Positions 24,832-36,984 are shown, numbered from the stretch's first letter. The stretch is 64,000 nucleotides of DNA from Ovis canadensis (GCF_042477335.2 NC_091246.1:21387001-21451000); one strand, 5' to 3'. Notes: generated from the letters alone by a model not told the origin. Translations and numbers: made by a program.

Positions 24832-25754
24832 ATGAAGAGACAGGAATATCCAGCAGGTAAAGGAACAGGAGAAATGCCCATCAAACCAAACAAAAGAGGA
24901 AGAGATAGGGAATCTACCTGCGAAAGAATTCCAAATAATGATAGCGAAAATGATCCAAAAACTTGAAAACAAAATCGAATCACAGATAAATAGCCTGGAG
25001 ACAAGGACTGAGAAGATGCAAGAAAGGTTTAACAAGGACCTAGAAAAAATAAAAAAGAGTCAATATATAAGGAACAATGCAATAAATGATATCAAAAACA
25101 CTCTGGAGGGAACAAATAGTAGAATAACGGAGGCAGAAGATAGGATTAGTGAGGTAGAAGATAGAATGGTAGAAATAAATGAATCAGAGAGGAAAAAAGA
25201 AAAACGAATTAAAAGAAATGAGGACAATCTCAGAGACCGCCAGGACAATGTTAAACGCCCCAACATTCGAATTATAGGAATCCCAGAAGAAGAAGACAAA
25301 AAGAAAGACCATGAGAAAATACTTGAGGAGATAATAGTTGAAAACTTCCCTAAAATGGAGAAGGAAATAATCACCCAACTCCAAGAAACCCAGAGAGTCC
25401 CAAACAGGATAAACCTGAGGCAAAACATTCCAAGACACATATTAATCAAATTAACAAACATCAAATACAAAGAACAAATATTAAAATCAGCAAGGGAAAA
25501 AACAAATAACACACAAGGGGATTCCCATATGGAAAACAGCTGATCTTTCAATAGAAACTCTTCAGGCCAAGAGGGAATGGCAGGACATACTTAAAGTGAC
25601 GAAAGAAAATAACCTACAGCACAGATTACTGTACCCAGCAAGGATCTCATTCAAATATGAAGGAGAAATCAAAAGCTTTACAGACAAGCAAAAGCTGAGA
25701 GAATTCAGCACCACCAAACCAGCTCTCCAACAAATGCTAAAAGATCTTCTCTAG
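24832..25754 (+). pseudogene. L1 ORF1 (RNA-binding protein), frameshifted
   Basis: The frame starts at ATG 24832 (MKRQEYPAGKGTGEMP...), shifts within the first 20 codons, and continues in another frame from about 24938 to 25543. That part carries a coiled-coil-rich segment (NSLETRTEKMQE, ITEAEDRISEVEDRM) and the conserved RRM-region motif NIRIIGIPEEEDKKKDHEK. A second shift near 25510 moves the C-terminal domain (TLQAKREWQDILKV..., ending QQMLKDLL) to a third frame, closing at TAG 25752-25754. ORF1p trimers bind L1 RNA; this copy cannot make one. Confidence 0.85.
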
Positions 25755-25805
25755 ACAGGAAACACAAAAAGCGTGTATAAATGCAAATGCAAAACAATAA
25801 AGTAA

Positions 25806-28800
25806 ATGGCAACGGGATCATACTTACCATTATTACTTACTTAATAATTACCTTAAAAGTAAATGCGTTGAATGCCCCAACCAAAGAAGAAAGACTGGCT
25901 GAATGAATACAAAAACAAGACCCCTATATATGTTGTCTACAAGAGACCCACCTCAAAACAAGGGACACATAAAGACTGAAAGTGAAGGGCTGGAAAAAGA
26001 TATTCCATGCAAATAGAGACCAAAAGAAAGCAGGAGTAGCAATACTCATAACAGATAAAATAGACTTTAAAACAAAGGCTGTGAAAAGAGACAAAGAAAG
26101 ACACTACATAATGATCAAAGGATCAATCCAAGAAGAAGATATATAACAATTATAAATATATATGCACCCAACATAGGAGCACCACAATATGTAAGACAAA
26201 TGCTAACAAGTATGAAAGGGGAAATTAACAGTTACACAATAATAGTGGGAGACTTTAATATCTCACTCACACCTATGGATAGATCAACTAAACAGAAAAT
26301 TAACAAGGAAAGACAAACTTTAAATGATACAATAGACAAGTTAGCCCTAATTGATATCTATAGGACATTTCACCCCAAAACAATGAATTTCACCTTTTTC
26401 TCAAGTGTACACGGAACCTTCTCCAGGATAGATCACATCCTGGGCCATAAATCTAGCCTTGGTAAATTCAAAAAAATTGAAAGCATTCCAAGCATCTTTT
26501 CTGACCACAATGCAGTTAAGATTAGATCTCACTTACAGGAGAAAAACTATTAAAACTTTCAACATATGGAGGCTGAACAACACCCTGCTGAATAACCAAC
26601 ATCACAGAAGAAATCAGAGAAATCAAAATATGCATAGAACCAAACAAATGAAAATGAAAACACAACAACCCAAAACCTGGGGGACACTGTAAAAGCAGTG
26701 CTAAGGGCAAGGTTCATAGCAATACAGGCATACCTCAAGAAACAAGAAAAAACTCAAATAAATAACCTAACTCTATACCTAAAGCAACTAGAAAAGGAAG
26801 AAATGAAGAACCCCAGGGTTAGTAGAAGGAAAGAAATCTTAAAAATTAAGGCAAAAATACAGAAAGAAAAACACCAATACAGTATACTAACACATATATA
26901 TGGAATTTAGAAAGATGGCAATGACGACCCTGTATGCAAGACAGCAAAAAAGACACAGATGTGTATAACGGACTTTTGGACTCAGAGGGAGAGGGCGAGG
27001 GTGGGATGATTTGGGAGAATGGCATTCTAACAAGTATACTATCATGTAAGAATTGAATCGCCAGTCTATGTCTGACGCAGGATACAGCATGCTTGGGGCT
27101 GGTGCATGGGGATGACCCAGAGAGATGTTATGGGGAGGGAGGTGGGAGGGGGGCTCATGTTTGGGAACGCATGTAAGAATTAAAGATTTTAAAATTTAAA
27201 AAATAAAAAACAAAAAAAAATAAGGCAAAAATAAATGCAAAAGAAACAAAAGAGACCATAGCAAAAATCAACAAAGCCAAAAGCTGGTTCTTTGAAAGGA
27301 TAAATAAAATTGACAAACCATTAGCCAGATTCATCAAGAAACAAAGGGACAAAAATCAAATCAATAAAATTAGAAATGAAAATGGAGAGATCACAACAGA
27401 CAACACAGAAATACAAAGGATCATGAGACTGCTATCAGCAATTATATGCCAATAAAATAGACAAATTGGAGGAAATGGACAAATTCTTAGAAAAACACAA
27501 CTTTCCAAAACTGAACCAGAAAGAAATAGAAAATCTTAAACCCATCACAAGCACAGACATTGAAACTGTAATCAGAAATCTTCCAGCAAACAAAAGCCCA
27601 GGTCCAGACGGCTTCACAGCTGAATTCTACCAAAAATTTTGAGAAGAGCTAACACCTATCCTCCTCAAACTCTTCCAGAAAACTGCCAAGGAAGGTAAAG
27701 TTCCAAACTCATTCTAAGAGGCTACCATCACCCTAATACCAAAACCTGACAAAGATGCCATGAAAAAAGAAAACTACAGGTCAATATCACTGATGAACAT
27801 AGATGCAAAAATCCTTAACAAAATTCTAGCAATCAGAAACCAAAAACACATTAAAAAGATCATAAATCATGACCAAGGGGGCTTTATTCCAGGGATGCAA
27901 GGATTCTTCAATATCCACAAATCAATCAATGTAATACACCACATTAACAAATTGAACAATAAAAGCCATATGATTATCTCAATAGATGCAAAGAAAGCCT
28001 TTGACAAAATTAAACATCCATTTATGATAAAAACTCTCCAGAAAGCAGGAATAGAAGGAACATACCTCAACATAATAAAAGCTATATATGACAAACCCAC
28101 AGCAAACATTATCCCCAATGGTGAAAAATTGAAAGCATTTCCCCTAAAGTCAGGAACAAGATGAGGATGCCCACTTACACCACTACTATTCAACGTAGTT
28201 TTGGAAGTTTTGGTCACAGCAATCAGAACAGAAAAAGAAATAAAAGGGATCCAAATTGGAAAAGAAGAAGTAAAACTCTCACTGTTTGCAGATGACATGA
28301 TCCTCTACATGGAAAACCCTAAAGACTCCACCAGAAAATTACTAGAGCTAATCAATGAATATAGTAAAGTTGCAGGATATTAAATCAACACACAAAAATC
28401 CCTTGCATTCCGATACACTAATAATAAGAAAATAGAGAAATTAAGGAAACAATTCCATTCACCATTGCAATGAAAAGAATAAAATACTTAGGAATATATC
28501 TACCTAAAGAAACAAAAGACCTATATAGAGAAAACTATAAAACACTGGTGAAAGAAATCAAAGAGGACACTAATTGATGGAGAAATATACTGTGTTCATG
28601 GATCAGAAGAATCAATACAGTGAAAATGAGTATATTACCCAAAGCAATCTATAGGTTCAAAGCAGCTATCAAGCTACCAATGGTATTTTTCACAAAGCTA
28701 GAATAAATAATTTCACAATTTGTATGGAAATACAAAAAACCTCGAATAGCCAAAGCAATCTTGAGAAAGAAGAATAGAACTGGATGAATCAACCTGCCTG

Positions 28801-29983
28801 ACTTCAGGCTCTACTACAAAGCTACAGTCATCAAGACAGTATGGTACTGGCACAAAGACAAAAATATAGATCAATGGAACAAAATAGAAAGCCCAGAGAT
28901 ATATCCACTCACCTATGGACACCTTATCTTTGACAAAGGAGGCAAGAATATACAATGGAGAAAAGACAATCTCTTTAACAAGTGGTGCTGGGAAAACTGG
29001 TCAACCACTTGTAAAAGAATAAAGCAAGAACACTTTCTAACACCATACACAAAAATAAACTCAAAATGGATTAAAGATCTAAACATAAGACCAGAAACTA
29101 TAAAACTCCTACAGGAGAACATAGGCAAAACAATATCTGACATAAATCATAGCAGGATTCTCTATGACCCACCTCCCAGAATTCTGGAAATAAAAGCAAA
29201 AATAAACAAATGGGATCTAATTAAAATTAAAAGCTTCTGCACAACAAAGGAAACTATAAGCAAGGGGAAAAGACAGCCTTTAGAAGCAACTGACAAACAA
29301 CTAATCTCAAAAATATACAAGCAACCCCTGCAGCTCAATTCCAGAAAAATAAATGACCCAATCAAAAAATGGGCCAAAGACCTAAACAGACATTTCTTCA
29401 AAGAAGACATACAAATGGCTAACAAACACATGAAAAGATGCTCAACATCACTCATTATCAGAGAAATGCACATCAAAACCACAATGAGGTACCACTTCAT
29501 GCCAGTCAGGATGGCTGCGATCCAAAAGTCTACAAGAAATAAATGCTGGAGAGGATGTGGAGAAAAGGGAACCCTCCTACACTGTTGGTGGGAATGCAAG
29601 CTAGTACAGCCACTATGGAGAACAGTGTGGAGATTCCTTAAAAAAACTGGAAATAGAACTGCCATATGACCCAGCAATCCCACTTCTGGGTATACACACA
29701 TTCTGAGGAAACCAAAACTGAAAGAGACACATGTACCCCAATGTTCATCGCACCACTGTTTATAACAGCCAGGACATGGAAGCAACCTAGATGTCCATCA
29801 GCAGATGAATGGACAAGAAAGCTGTGGTACATATACACAATGGAGTATTACTCAGCCATTAAAAAGAATGCATTTGAATCATTTCTAATGAGGCGGATGA
29901 AACTGGAGCCTATCATACAGAGTGAAGTAAGCCAGAAAGAAAAACACCAATACAGTATACTAATGCATATATATGGAATTTAG
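25806..29983 (+). pseudogene. L1 ORF2 (endonuclease and reverse transcriptase), decayed
   Basis: Endonuclease pieces are visible: SYTIIVGDFNISLTPMDRS and GTFSRIDHILGHKS followed by IFSDHNAV (26200-26553). The reverse-transcriptase region (27550-28400) has [28 protein letters not shown] and [12 protein letters not shown]; the catalytic Asp pair is kept, but the GTRQGCP region has TGA in place of the Gln codon. The C-terminal domain ends near 29983 (SILMHIYGI). The frame is split by a nested L1 at 26860-27220 and by many stops and shifts, so no enzyme is made. Confidence 0.88.
26860..27220 (+). mobile_element. Young 5'-truncated L1 nested inside L1 ORF2
   Basis: The last 361 bp of a young L1 (end of ORF2 plus 3' UTR ending in ATTAAAGATTTTAAAATTTA and an A-rich tail) interrupt the older L1. 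A perfect 13-bp target-site duplication, TAAGGCAAAAATA, lies at 26847-26859 and 27221-27233; ORF2 of the host element resumes exactly after it. Confidence 0.93.
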
Positions 29984-30366
29984 AAAGATGGTAACGATAA
30001 CCCTGTATGCGAGAGAGCAAAAGAGACACAGATGTAGAGAACAGTCTTTTGGACTCTGTGGGAGAGCGTGAAGATAGGATGATTTGGGAGAATGGCATTG
30101 AAACATGTATAATATCATATATGAAACGAATTGCCAGTCCAAGTTTGATGCATGATACAGGATGCTTGGGGCTGGTGCACTGGGATGACCCAGAGGGATG
30201 GTATGGGGAGGGAGGTAGGAGGGGTGTTCAGGATGGGGAACACGTGTATACTCATGGTGGATTCATGTTGATCTATGGCAAAACCAATACAACACTGTAA
30301 AGTATTTAGCCTCCAATTAAAATAAATAAATTTAAATTTTAAATAAATAAATAAAGATATCTTCTC

Positions 30367-31287
30367 TAGGCACCTAAATCAACCCAAGTAAATGAGGAAA
30401 TCTTTTCTACTTTTCGTTTTCAGGGAAAGGGAATGTCTCAACTGTTTGCACATGACTCAAGATTTTTAGAGGGAAATGTTTCCACAAAACAAAGCATCTG
30501 AAGAGGCCCACTTGATCAGAAAAGTGGATGAGGCTATGGGTAGGATGCTATCACAACTAGTGGGAACCTCTTCTCTCAACACAGTCCAGCAACCCCAGCT
30601 GCGATGACTGCCCTCTCCTACACAGAACCAATCATAGCAGCAGTTTTATTTTTGTTGGCAGCTACTTTTATGACTCAGATGTCCCCAGTTCCTCAGTTAG
30701 ATGTTCCAGGGTCCCTAAACAATCTTTCCATATTATCTCCAACTTGACAGAGTGTTGGGTGAGGTGGGATGTAGGTTACTGACTGAAACTATAATTCACT
30801 TTTTTCTTATCCTTTACAGCTAAGGGTATACAGGCCCCTGCGTTTGCAACTAACTCTTTACTAAGTTTTTAAAACAATTCCTTTTGAGCTCACGTCCAAA
30901 TTTAAATGATAATGAAACAAATTGCTTTTTTTCAAGCTTAGAAATGTTTAAAAAGGCACAAATTAGATGTTATTTTTAGATATAAGGTAACTCTTACCTA
31001 CTAGCATTTAGATGAATGTAAATAACTCAGAAACAGTGGTTTGAATGAGACTTAGGATATTTATAAATGTGCAAACTATGAGAAAAATTAAAGGGATCAA
31101 AATACTTTCACTTTTAGTTAAAATTATTTGATATTGTGATGTACATTATTATCAAGCAAACCTACCTTAATTTAAGTGACTATTTTTTAAAAGCTTGTCA
31201 CCAGATTTAAAACTGGAAGAATTGTACACCAAACTTTACAAAATTTTCAGAAAATGATGTCAGTGGGAATGCAAAATCTAAGACATT
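30367..31287. other. Intergenic DNA, no recognised gene
   Basis: Non-repetitive, AT-rich. No coding motif seen. Confidence 0.5.
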
Positions 31288-31294
31288 AAAGATT

Positions 31295-31564
31295 CTTTTG
31301 CTTGCTTGCTATGTCGCTTCAGTCGTGTCCGACTCTGTGCGAGACAGCAGCCCACCAGGCTCCCCCGGCCCTGGGATTCTCCAGGCAAGAACACTGGAAT
31401 GGGTTGCCATTTCCTTCTCCAATGCATGATACTGAAAAGTGAAAGTGAAGACGTTCGGTTATATCCGACTCTTAGCGACCCCATGGACTGCAGCCTACCA
31501 GGCTCCTCCATCCATGGGATTTTCCAGGCAAGAGTACTGGAGTGAGTTGCCATTACTTTCTCCA
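31295..31564 (-). mobile_element. Bov-A2 dimeric SINE
   Basis: Two reverse-oriented Bov-A units ('cgcttcagtcgtgtccgact' and 'gttcggttatatccgactct') with AAAGATT at 31288-31294 and 31565-31571 as the likely target duplication. Confidence 0.88.
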
Positions 31565-31571
31565 AAAGATT

Positions 31572-32060
31572 TTCTTAGTGACCACCAAAGTCCTTTCAGT
31601 CCTAAGGGTCTAACATCTAGAAGCCCTTTGTTTGCATTTTGGTTGAATAGTTCCTTTGTCAAATTTAATAAATTTAAATAAATGCATAATGTGTCATTTT
31701 AAAATGTGTTATTTACACACTTTTCTCTTAATTCAAACAAAATACACAAAGCTTGGTGGAACTGATCTATTTCATAGTTAAATTTTGACCTATTATTTGT
31801 CACAAAGGATTTGAGACAATAGGTTAACAAAAATGAGCATGAAATGTAACAGTAGAACATAAATGTATAAAATACCAAATATTTTAAAAAGCCAATAAAT
31901 GTCAATATATTTGCTTTATCTAAATTTCTAAGTTGGTACTATAGAGGTTCCTGGTAAAGACAGTGAAAAAGGTAATTAGAACATATCATATTTCTCATTC
32001 CTAGAAAGGAGTATCACAGTTCTTAGAGGGGAAACAAACTTTATCTATAGATTATTTATA
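31572..32060. other. Intergenic DNA, no recognised gene
   Basis: AT-rich DNA up to the target site of the SDHD retrocopy; nothing recognised. Confidence 0.5.
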
Positions 32061-32071
32061 AAAGAATTAGA

Positions 32072-33449
32072 CTTTTCTGTTTTCTTCCTCGTCGCGGGCG
32101 GATGTTGTCGTATGACTGCTTCCGGGTTGCTGGTTGACCTTGAACCTTGCAGAGCGACATGGCGACTCTCTGGAGGCTAAGTGTCCTCTGCGGCGTCAGA
32201 GAAGGGCGAGCTCTGCTCCTCCGAACCCCAGTGGTCAGACCAGCTCTTGTCTCAGCATTTCTCCAGGGCCGACCTGCTCAAGGATGGTGTGGAACACAGC
32301 ATATTCACCTGTCCCCCAGCCACCATTCTGGCTCCAAGGCTGCATCTCTCCACTGGACTGGTGAGAGGGTTGTCAGTGTTTTGCTCCTGGGCCTAATTCC
32401 AGCTGCTTATTTGAATCCTTGTTCTGCAATGGACTACTCTCTGGCCGCAACCCTCACTCTCCACAGTCACTGGGGCATTGGACAAGTTGTTACTGACTAT
32501 GTTCATGGAGATGCAGTGCAGAAAGCTGCCAAGACAGGCCTTTTGGTGCTCTCAGCTTTCACCTTTGCTGGGCTCTGTTACTTCAACTATCATGATGTGG
32601 GCATCTGCAAAGCTGTGGCTATGCTGTGGAAGCTCTGACCTTTTAGACTTAATACCTTGAGAATTGATTGTACACCTCCTTGCCTCTGCTCTGTCATGCC
32701 ATTTCAACTCACGATAAGAAGGAAAAACATTGGTGAGACAAACCTCTCCTCCTAATCACCTGATTGTTTTTAGAATTTAATCTTTGAAGAAAGATTTGAG
32801 AGAAGTTGTATCTTAAGAAATTATAAGTCTGATTTATGTATTCTGGGGGGCTAATGGAGTATCTCAGCTTTTCACAAGTCTCATAGTATAACTGAACATT
32901 ATATATGAGCTTTTTGCCTTTTAATTGATCAAACTCTTAAAGGGAATTCAGCTTTATTACTCTCGATATCTGATCAAACGTCTGTATTTGTCCTAGGATG
33001 ATGGAGAAAGGGAAAGACTTAATTCATAAGTAAAGACTGCAGAAAATTAGGCAGTGTTTAGTTTTTGTAAACCTCCCCCTCTGTTCACTTGATACCAGTT
33101 ACTGATGGTTACATGTCTTAGGGAAAATTGAAAATTAGAAATGCTGATATTTCACATTACTGATTTCTAAATCCTAGGAAGAAGAGCCTGGAGAGTTTCT
33201 GAATGTAGAAAAGTTCTATTTAGGAAAGAGGTCCCGTTATAGATGTTTCAAATTGTTACAGATTCTAAACCAAGACTTAATCCTCAAACGTGTTTATTTT
33301 ACTTGTCCTAAAATAATCTGTCCACAAATATAAAATTATAAGTGATAAGTTGTTGTTTTCCCACTGGGAATTTCTACTGTGAAAATGTATTCCATGAAGG
33401 TAATTTTTTAAAAAAATAAAATGCTGCATAATAAAAAAAAAAAAAAAAA
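32072..33449 (+). mobile_element. Whole SDHD mRNA retroinsertion with target-site duplication
   Basis: The inserted unit comprises a GC-rich leader (32072-32158), the coding frame, an 0.8-kb 3' UTR, AATAAA at 33415-33420 and a poly(A) run from about 33433. It is flanked by an 11-bp direct repeat, AAAGAATTAGA, at 32061-32071 and 33447-33457; the right copy merges with the poly(A). This is the signature of LINE-mediated retroposition of a spliced, near full-length mRNA. Confidence 0.9.
32159..32638 (+). pseudogene. SDHD: SDHD retrocopy with an open 159-codon reading frame
   Basis: The frame encodes a full-length SDHD-like protein. SDHD is the small membrane-anchor subunit of mitochondrial complex II (succinate dehydrogenase); with SDHC it binds heme b and ubiquinone in the inner membrane. 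Length (159 residues) equals the family length. The N-terminal 56 residues form an Arg/Ser-rich mitochondrial transit peptide, followed by three hydrophobic segments. The heme-ligand His102 and the quinone-site Asp113-Tyr114 (in TDYVHGD) are present, and the C-terminus KAVAMLWKL is intact. The normal gene has four exons; here the frame is uninterrupted, followed by a complete 3' UTR, AATAAA and a poly(A) run, so it is a processed copy. An ATG 12 bases upstream is in frame (MQSD-), but MATLWRL is the family start. It is called a pseudogene because it is a retrocopy lacking the parental promoter region, not because it is broken. A functional retrogene cannot be excluded. Confidence 0.9.
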
Positions 33450-33457
33450 GAATTAGA

Positions 33458-33902
33458 GAATTTTATATAAACACAACTAAGTTAGGCAGTAGAGAAAATC
33501 TTCAACCTTATTTCCCCCCAAAAAAAAATGCTTTAGGAAATCTTATCATATAGCAATTGAAAGACAAGCACATAATATTAAATTCATTATGTGCAGTTCT
33601 TCAAAGGAATAAACTAATGCAATCAAAGTGTACAGGTCTGTGATGATTCAACCTAGTTAAAAGAGAATAAACCGCTAGCTACTGCACTCTACTAAAATGC
33701 AGAGATGCTCTTAAAAACTAAGTAATATAGCTTGTCCATATACTAAAACTCTATGCTTTTCAAAGTTGTTTTTGTTAGGTTTTTTATGGTATGTCAAGTT
33801 TGTTTTCAGTCAGTAATAATTAGTTAATATTGAGCGCCATTATGTGCCAATGTGCCAATTTGAAGTTTAGAAAGCTTTCTCCATTAAAAATCTGAGCGTT
33901 TT
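33458..33902. other. Intergenic DNA, no recognised gene
   Basis: AT-rich; a weak MIR-like phrase occurs at about 33815-33855. Confidence 0.4.
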
Positions 33903-34287
33903 CACTAGCTATTTTACACATGGTAATATATATTTCAGCACTACTCTCTCGATTTGTCCAACCCTCACCTTTCCCCTCTGTGTCCACAAGTCCATTCTCT
34001 ACTTCTGCATCTCTAGTCCTGCCCAACAAATAGGTTCATCAGTACAATTTTTCTAGATCCCATATATACGTGTTAATATACAATACAGATAGCTAGTGGG
34101 AAGTTGTTGTATCACACAAGGAACTCAGCCTGGTGCTCTGTGATGACCTAGAGGGGTGAGTGGGAGGGAAGCTCAAGAGGGAGAGGACATATGAATACTT
34201 ATGGCCTATTCCCATTGTTGTAAGGCAGAAACCAACACAATATTATAATGCAATTATCCTCCAATTAAAAAAAAAAAAAAAAAAAAA
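33903..34287 (+). mobile_element. L1 3' end with inverted 5' segment (twin-primed)
   Basis: 34087-34287 is a forward L1 3' UTR ('tgctctgtgatgacctagag', 'caattatcctccaatt', poly(A)). 33903-34086 is the immediately preceding L1 segment in reverse orientation ('tgcatctctagtcctgccca', 'aataggttcatcagtacaat'). Both parts share ATAGCTAGTG at the inversion edge. Possible imperfect target duplication: CTGAGCGTTTTC at 33892-33903 and CTGAGCCGTCTTTC after the tail. Confidence 0.82.
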
Positions 34288-34303
34288 CCCTGAGCCGTCT
34301 TTC

Positions 34304-36434
34304 CTATTCAGATGCTAGTTCCTCTTGATATTCAATCCATTCCTTTCCCTCCAGATACCACTTGGTTAACTTTCTCTTTATGAAAATATTCCAAAATCAC
34401 CAGTAATACTCCCCATCGCTTTTCACCTAAACACAAAGAAACATGTACTAGAACATTTCAGTCTAAGATTAGGTCCCAGCTGTGGCTTAGTCTACTTGGC
34501 CACAGTCATAAACTCCAATGTATCATAAATAGAAAGACACAGACGGGCATTTTGGAAAGATTATCTCCATCTGTAGGCCCTAATCCTAGTAGCTTCTACC
34601 AGGTGCTTCTCTGTCTTATTTGCTTCTGAATGAAAATTTTTATTCTGTTGTCATTTTATTGTTGTTTTATATTTCAAATGTGTTCATGAATCACTTTTAT
34701 ATACTTGCAGACCACAGGTGGAGGGTGGGAAGGAGGGCCAGAGCTGAAACCTCCAGCGGCCCCTGCCACTTAATCATTCATCCGTCCAAGTGTGTGTTAC
34801 ATCTATTCTTCTGTAGGGCCAAATATTAATAAAGTATGGTTAATTCAGCTAGTACCTGGTCTGCTGGAGTTACTGCACATTTATTTGGTACTGTAAGCAA
34901 GTTTGGAGAAGTACCAAAGAGTTAAGTGCATATATATCATCCAAGAAAAAGTGGATCCCATTATCTTTTTATACACACAAGTGGGCTTGTTTCCCTGGGT
35001 CCAAAGGTTTACCTATTAAAACAAAGACATGACAGAAATTCAATGCAGTGTATTCAAGACAGTCAAGGCCAAGGATGCGTGGCAGGTATGTTTATGTGCT
35101 TGTGTGTGTGCTTGAAAAAATTACCAGCACCAAAACTGTTTTCAAGATCGGCCCTCTTATGGGTGCATGGTAATCTAGAAAATACCAAATAATCTGGTCA
35201 GAAGGACTTTAAAAAATATTAAGTACTTCATGAAGCCAAAAGACAGCATGAGAATGAATAACATGATGCCTCAAGCTAATTTCAAAAGAATACCATTGAC
35301 TCGGTTTCCATAGATGACAGAAATCCTTTCTCACTATGGAAGTTTTCAATGTCCATTTTTTTCAGGATTTTGTCTTCCTTCTAAAATTCCACAATCTTAA
35401 AGCAGCATCAAGTATAATTCTACATATTTCCAGTCATTAAGATGTTCAAGGATGAAAATTGTCACCTGCATTTAAAAAAGCACAGTGTTCCTAACTTTTC
35501 TATTTCATGATTAGTGTGAAAACAATGGAATCTAGGAGAACTGTGAAAATTCAGAGTGACAAGGATATTCTAAAGAAAAGAAACCAACATCTACAAAAAT
35601 GTGGCCAATGAAGCTATTTTGCCTTAAGACAATATCAAATTCCAAAGTGAATAGATATCAATCTGTCTTTCAAGTTTATTTCAAGTTCTGTTTTAACCTG
35701 AAGACATGTTTACAGGCATTTAAAACTTTCCATATTACTAGCTAGACTCTACGCCAAGCACTTTATGTGCATATTCTCATTTAATTATCAAAACAGCCCT
35801 ATAAATGTTTTCCTCACTGAAGCTGAGAATTGTCATAAAGCTGATAAGCCAGGAGATGAAAACAAATCTGACTGATCTGGAACACATTACACTGAAAAGG
35901 TGAAAGACAGACATCATGTTTCACCATCTTGAGCAAACACCACTAATTACTTAAGTCTCAATGTCATCTTCCATAAAACGGACACACTCTAAAAATAATA
36001 TCTCAAAAGTTTTGTATCAATCAAATAAAACAATGGATGCATTTTATAAACAGCATAAGATACTGTGGATTTCATTATTCCATTATTACCATTAATTTTC
36101 TATCATTAATTTTTTGTTCCCTGGCTTCCAATTATCACTTCAAACTTGCTATGATACAAGAATCAGGCTGGTTTGAATGCTCTAACAGCTGAAATTGTTT
36201 TTCTAAAAATGTGAACTTCAGAGCATCAGCACTCTAATTTTTTTTTTTTGGCTCATTAGTATATGTTTTTGCTTCTTTTCCGATTCCTAAATATGTTTCA
36301 AATATCAGAGGTAACTGGGTAATCACTTACTAAATTAGTTATAACTTTAACTTGCCTGTTACTTTTTCACTTTAAAATGTGTGACTGAGGCACTATTAAT
36401 TTAAAAGAAATAATAACCACTATTTTATATTACC
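34304..36434. other. Intergenic DNA with a MIR trace at 35735-35840
   Basis: 'ctctacgccaagcactttat', 'gcatattctcatttaattat', 'caaaacagccctataaatg' fit a decayed + strand MIR. Otherwise no gene or repeat recognised. Confidence 0.55.
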
Positions 36435-36984
36435 TGCCTCCTGAGAAACCTGTATGAAGGTCAAGAAGCAACAGTTAGGACTGGACATGAAACAACAGAC
36501 TGGTTCCAAATCGAGAAAGGAGTAAGTACATCAAGGCTGTATATTGTCACCCTGCTTATTTAAGTTATATGAAGAGTACATCATGAGAAACATTGGGGTG
36601 AATGAAGCACAGCTGGAATCAAGATTGCTGGGAGAAATATCAATAACCTCAGCTATGCAGATGACACCACCCTTATGGCAGAAAGCGAAGAATGAAAGAG
36701 CCTCTTGATGAAAGTAAAAGATGAGAGTGAAAAAGTTGGGCTAAAACTGAACATTCAGAAAACTAAGATAGTGGCATCTGGTCCCATCACTTCATAGCAA
36801 GTAGATGGGGAAACAGTGGAAACAGTGGCTGACTTTTATTTTGGGGAGCTCCAGAATCACTGCAGATGGTGACTGCAGCCATGAAATTAAAAGACACTTA
36901 CTCCTCAGAAAGAAAGTTATAACCAACCTAGACAGCACGTTAAAAAGCAGAGACATTACTTTGCTGACAAATGTCCATCTAGTC
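36435..36984 (+). mobile_element. BovB fragment, reverse-transcriptase region
   Basis: Reads BovB from 'cctgcctcctgagaaacctg' through 'acctcagctatgcagatgac' (YADD region; here SYADD) to 'tttgctgacaaatgtccatc'. Several small insertions and deletions break the frame. It is fused at 36985 to a BovB 3' end in the opposite orientation. Confidence 0.88.

Larger units (their letters stand above)
22140..30352 (+). mobile_element. Full-length ruminant L1 LINE (decayed), host of a nested L1
   Basis: A single L1 runs from a 5' UTR beginning agcggtcctaagatggc to a 3' end rich in AAATAAATAAA. It is bracketed by a 14-bp target-site duplication with one mismatch, AAAGGTATCTTCTC at 22126-22139 and AAAGATATCTTCTC at 30353-30366. 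Order: long 5' UTR (22140-24831), ORF1 (24832-25754), ORF2 (about 25806-29983) and 3' UTR (to 30352). About 374 bp inside ORF2 belong to a younger L1 and its duplicated target. Frameshifts and stops in both ORFs make it inactive. Confidence 0.9.

Noticed and set aside
24938-25543. 201-codon coiled-coil protein gene
   Set aside because: It is the middle of L1 ORF1, frameshifted at both ends.
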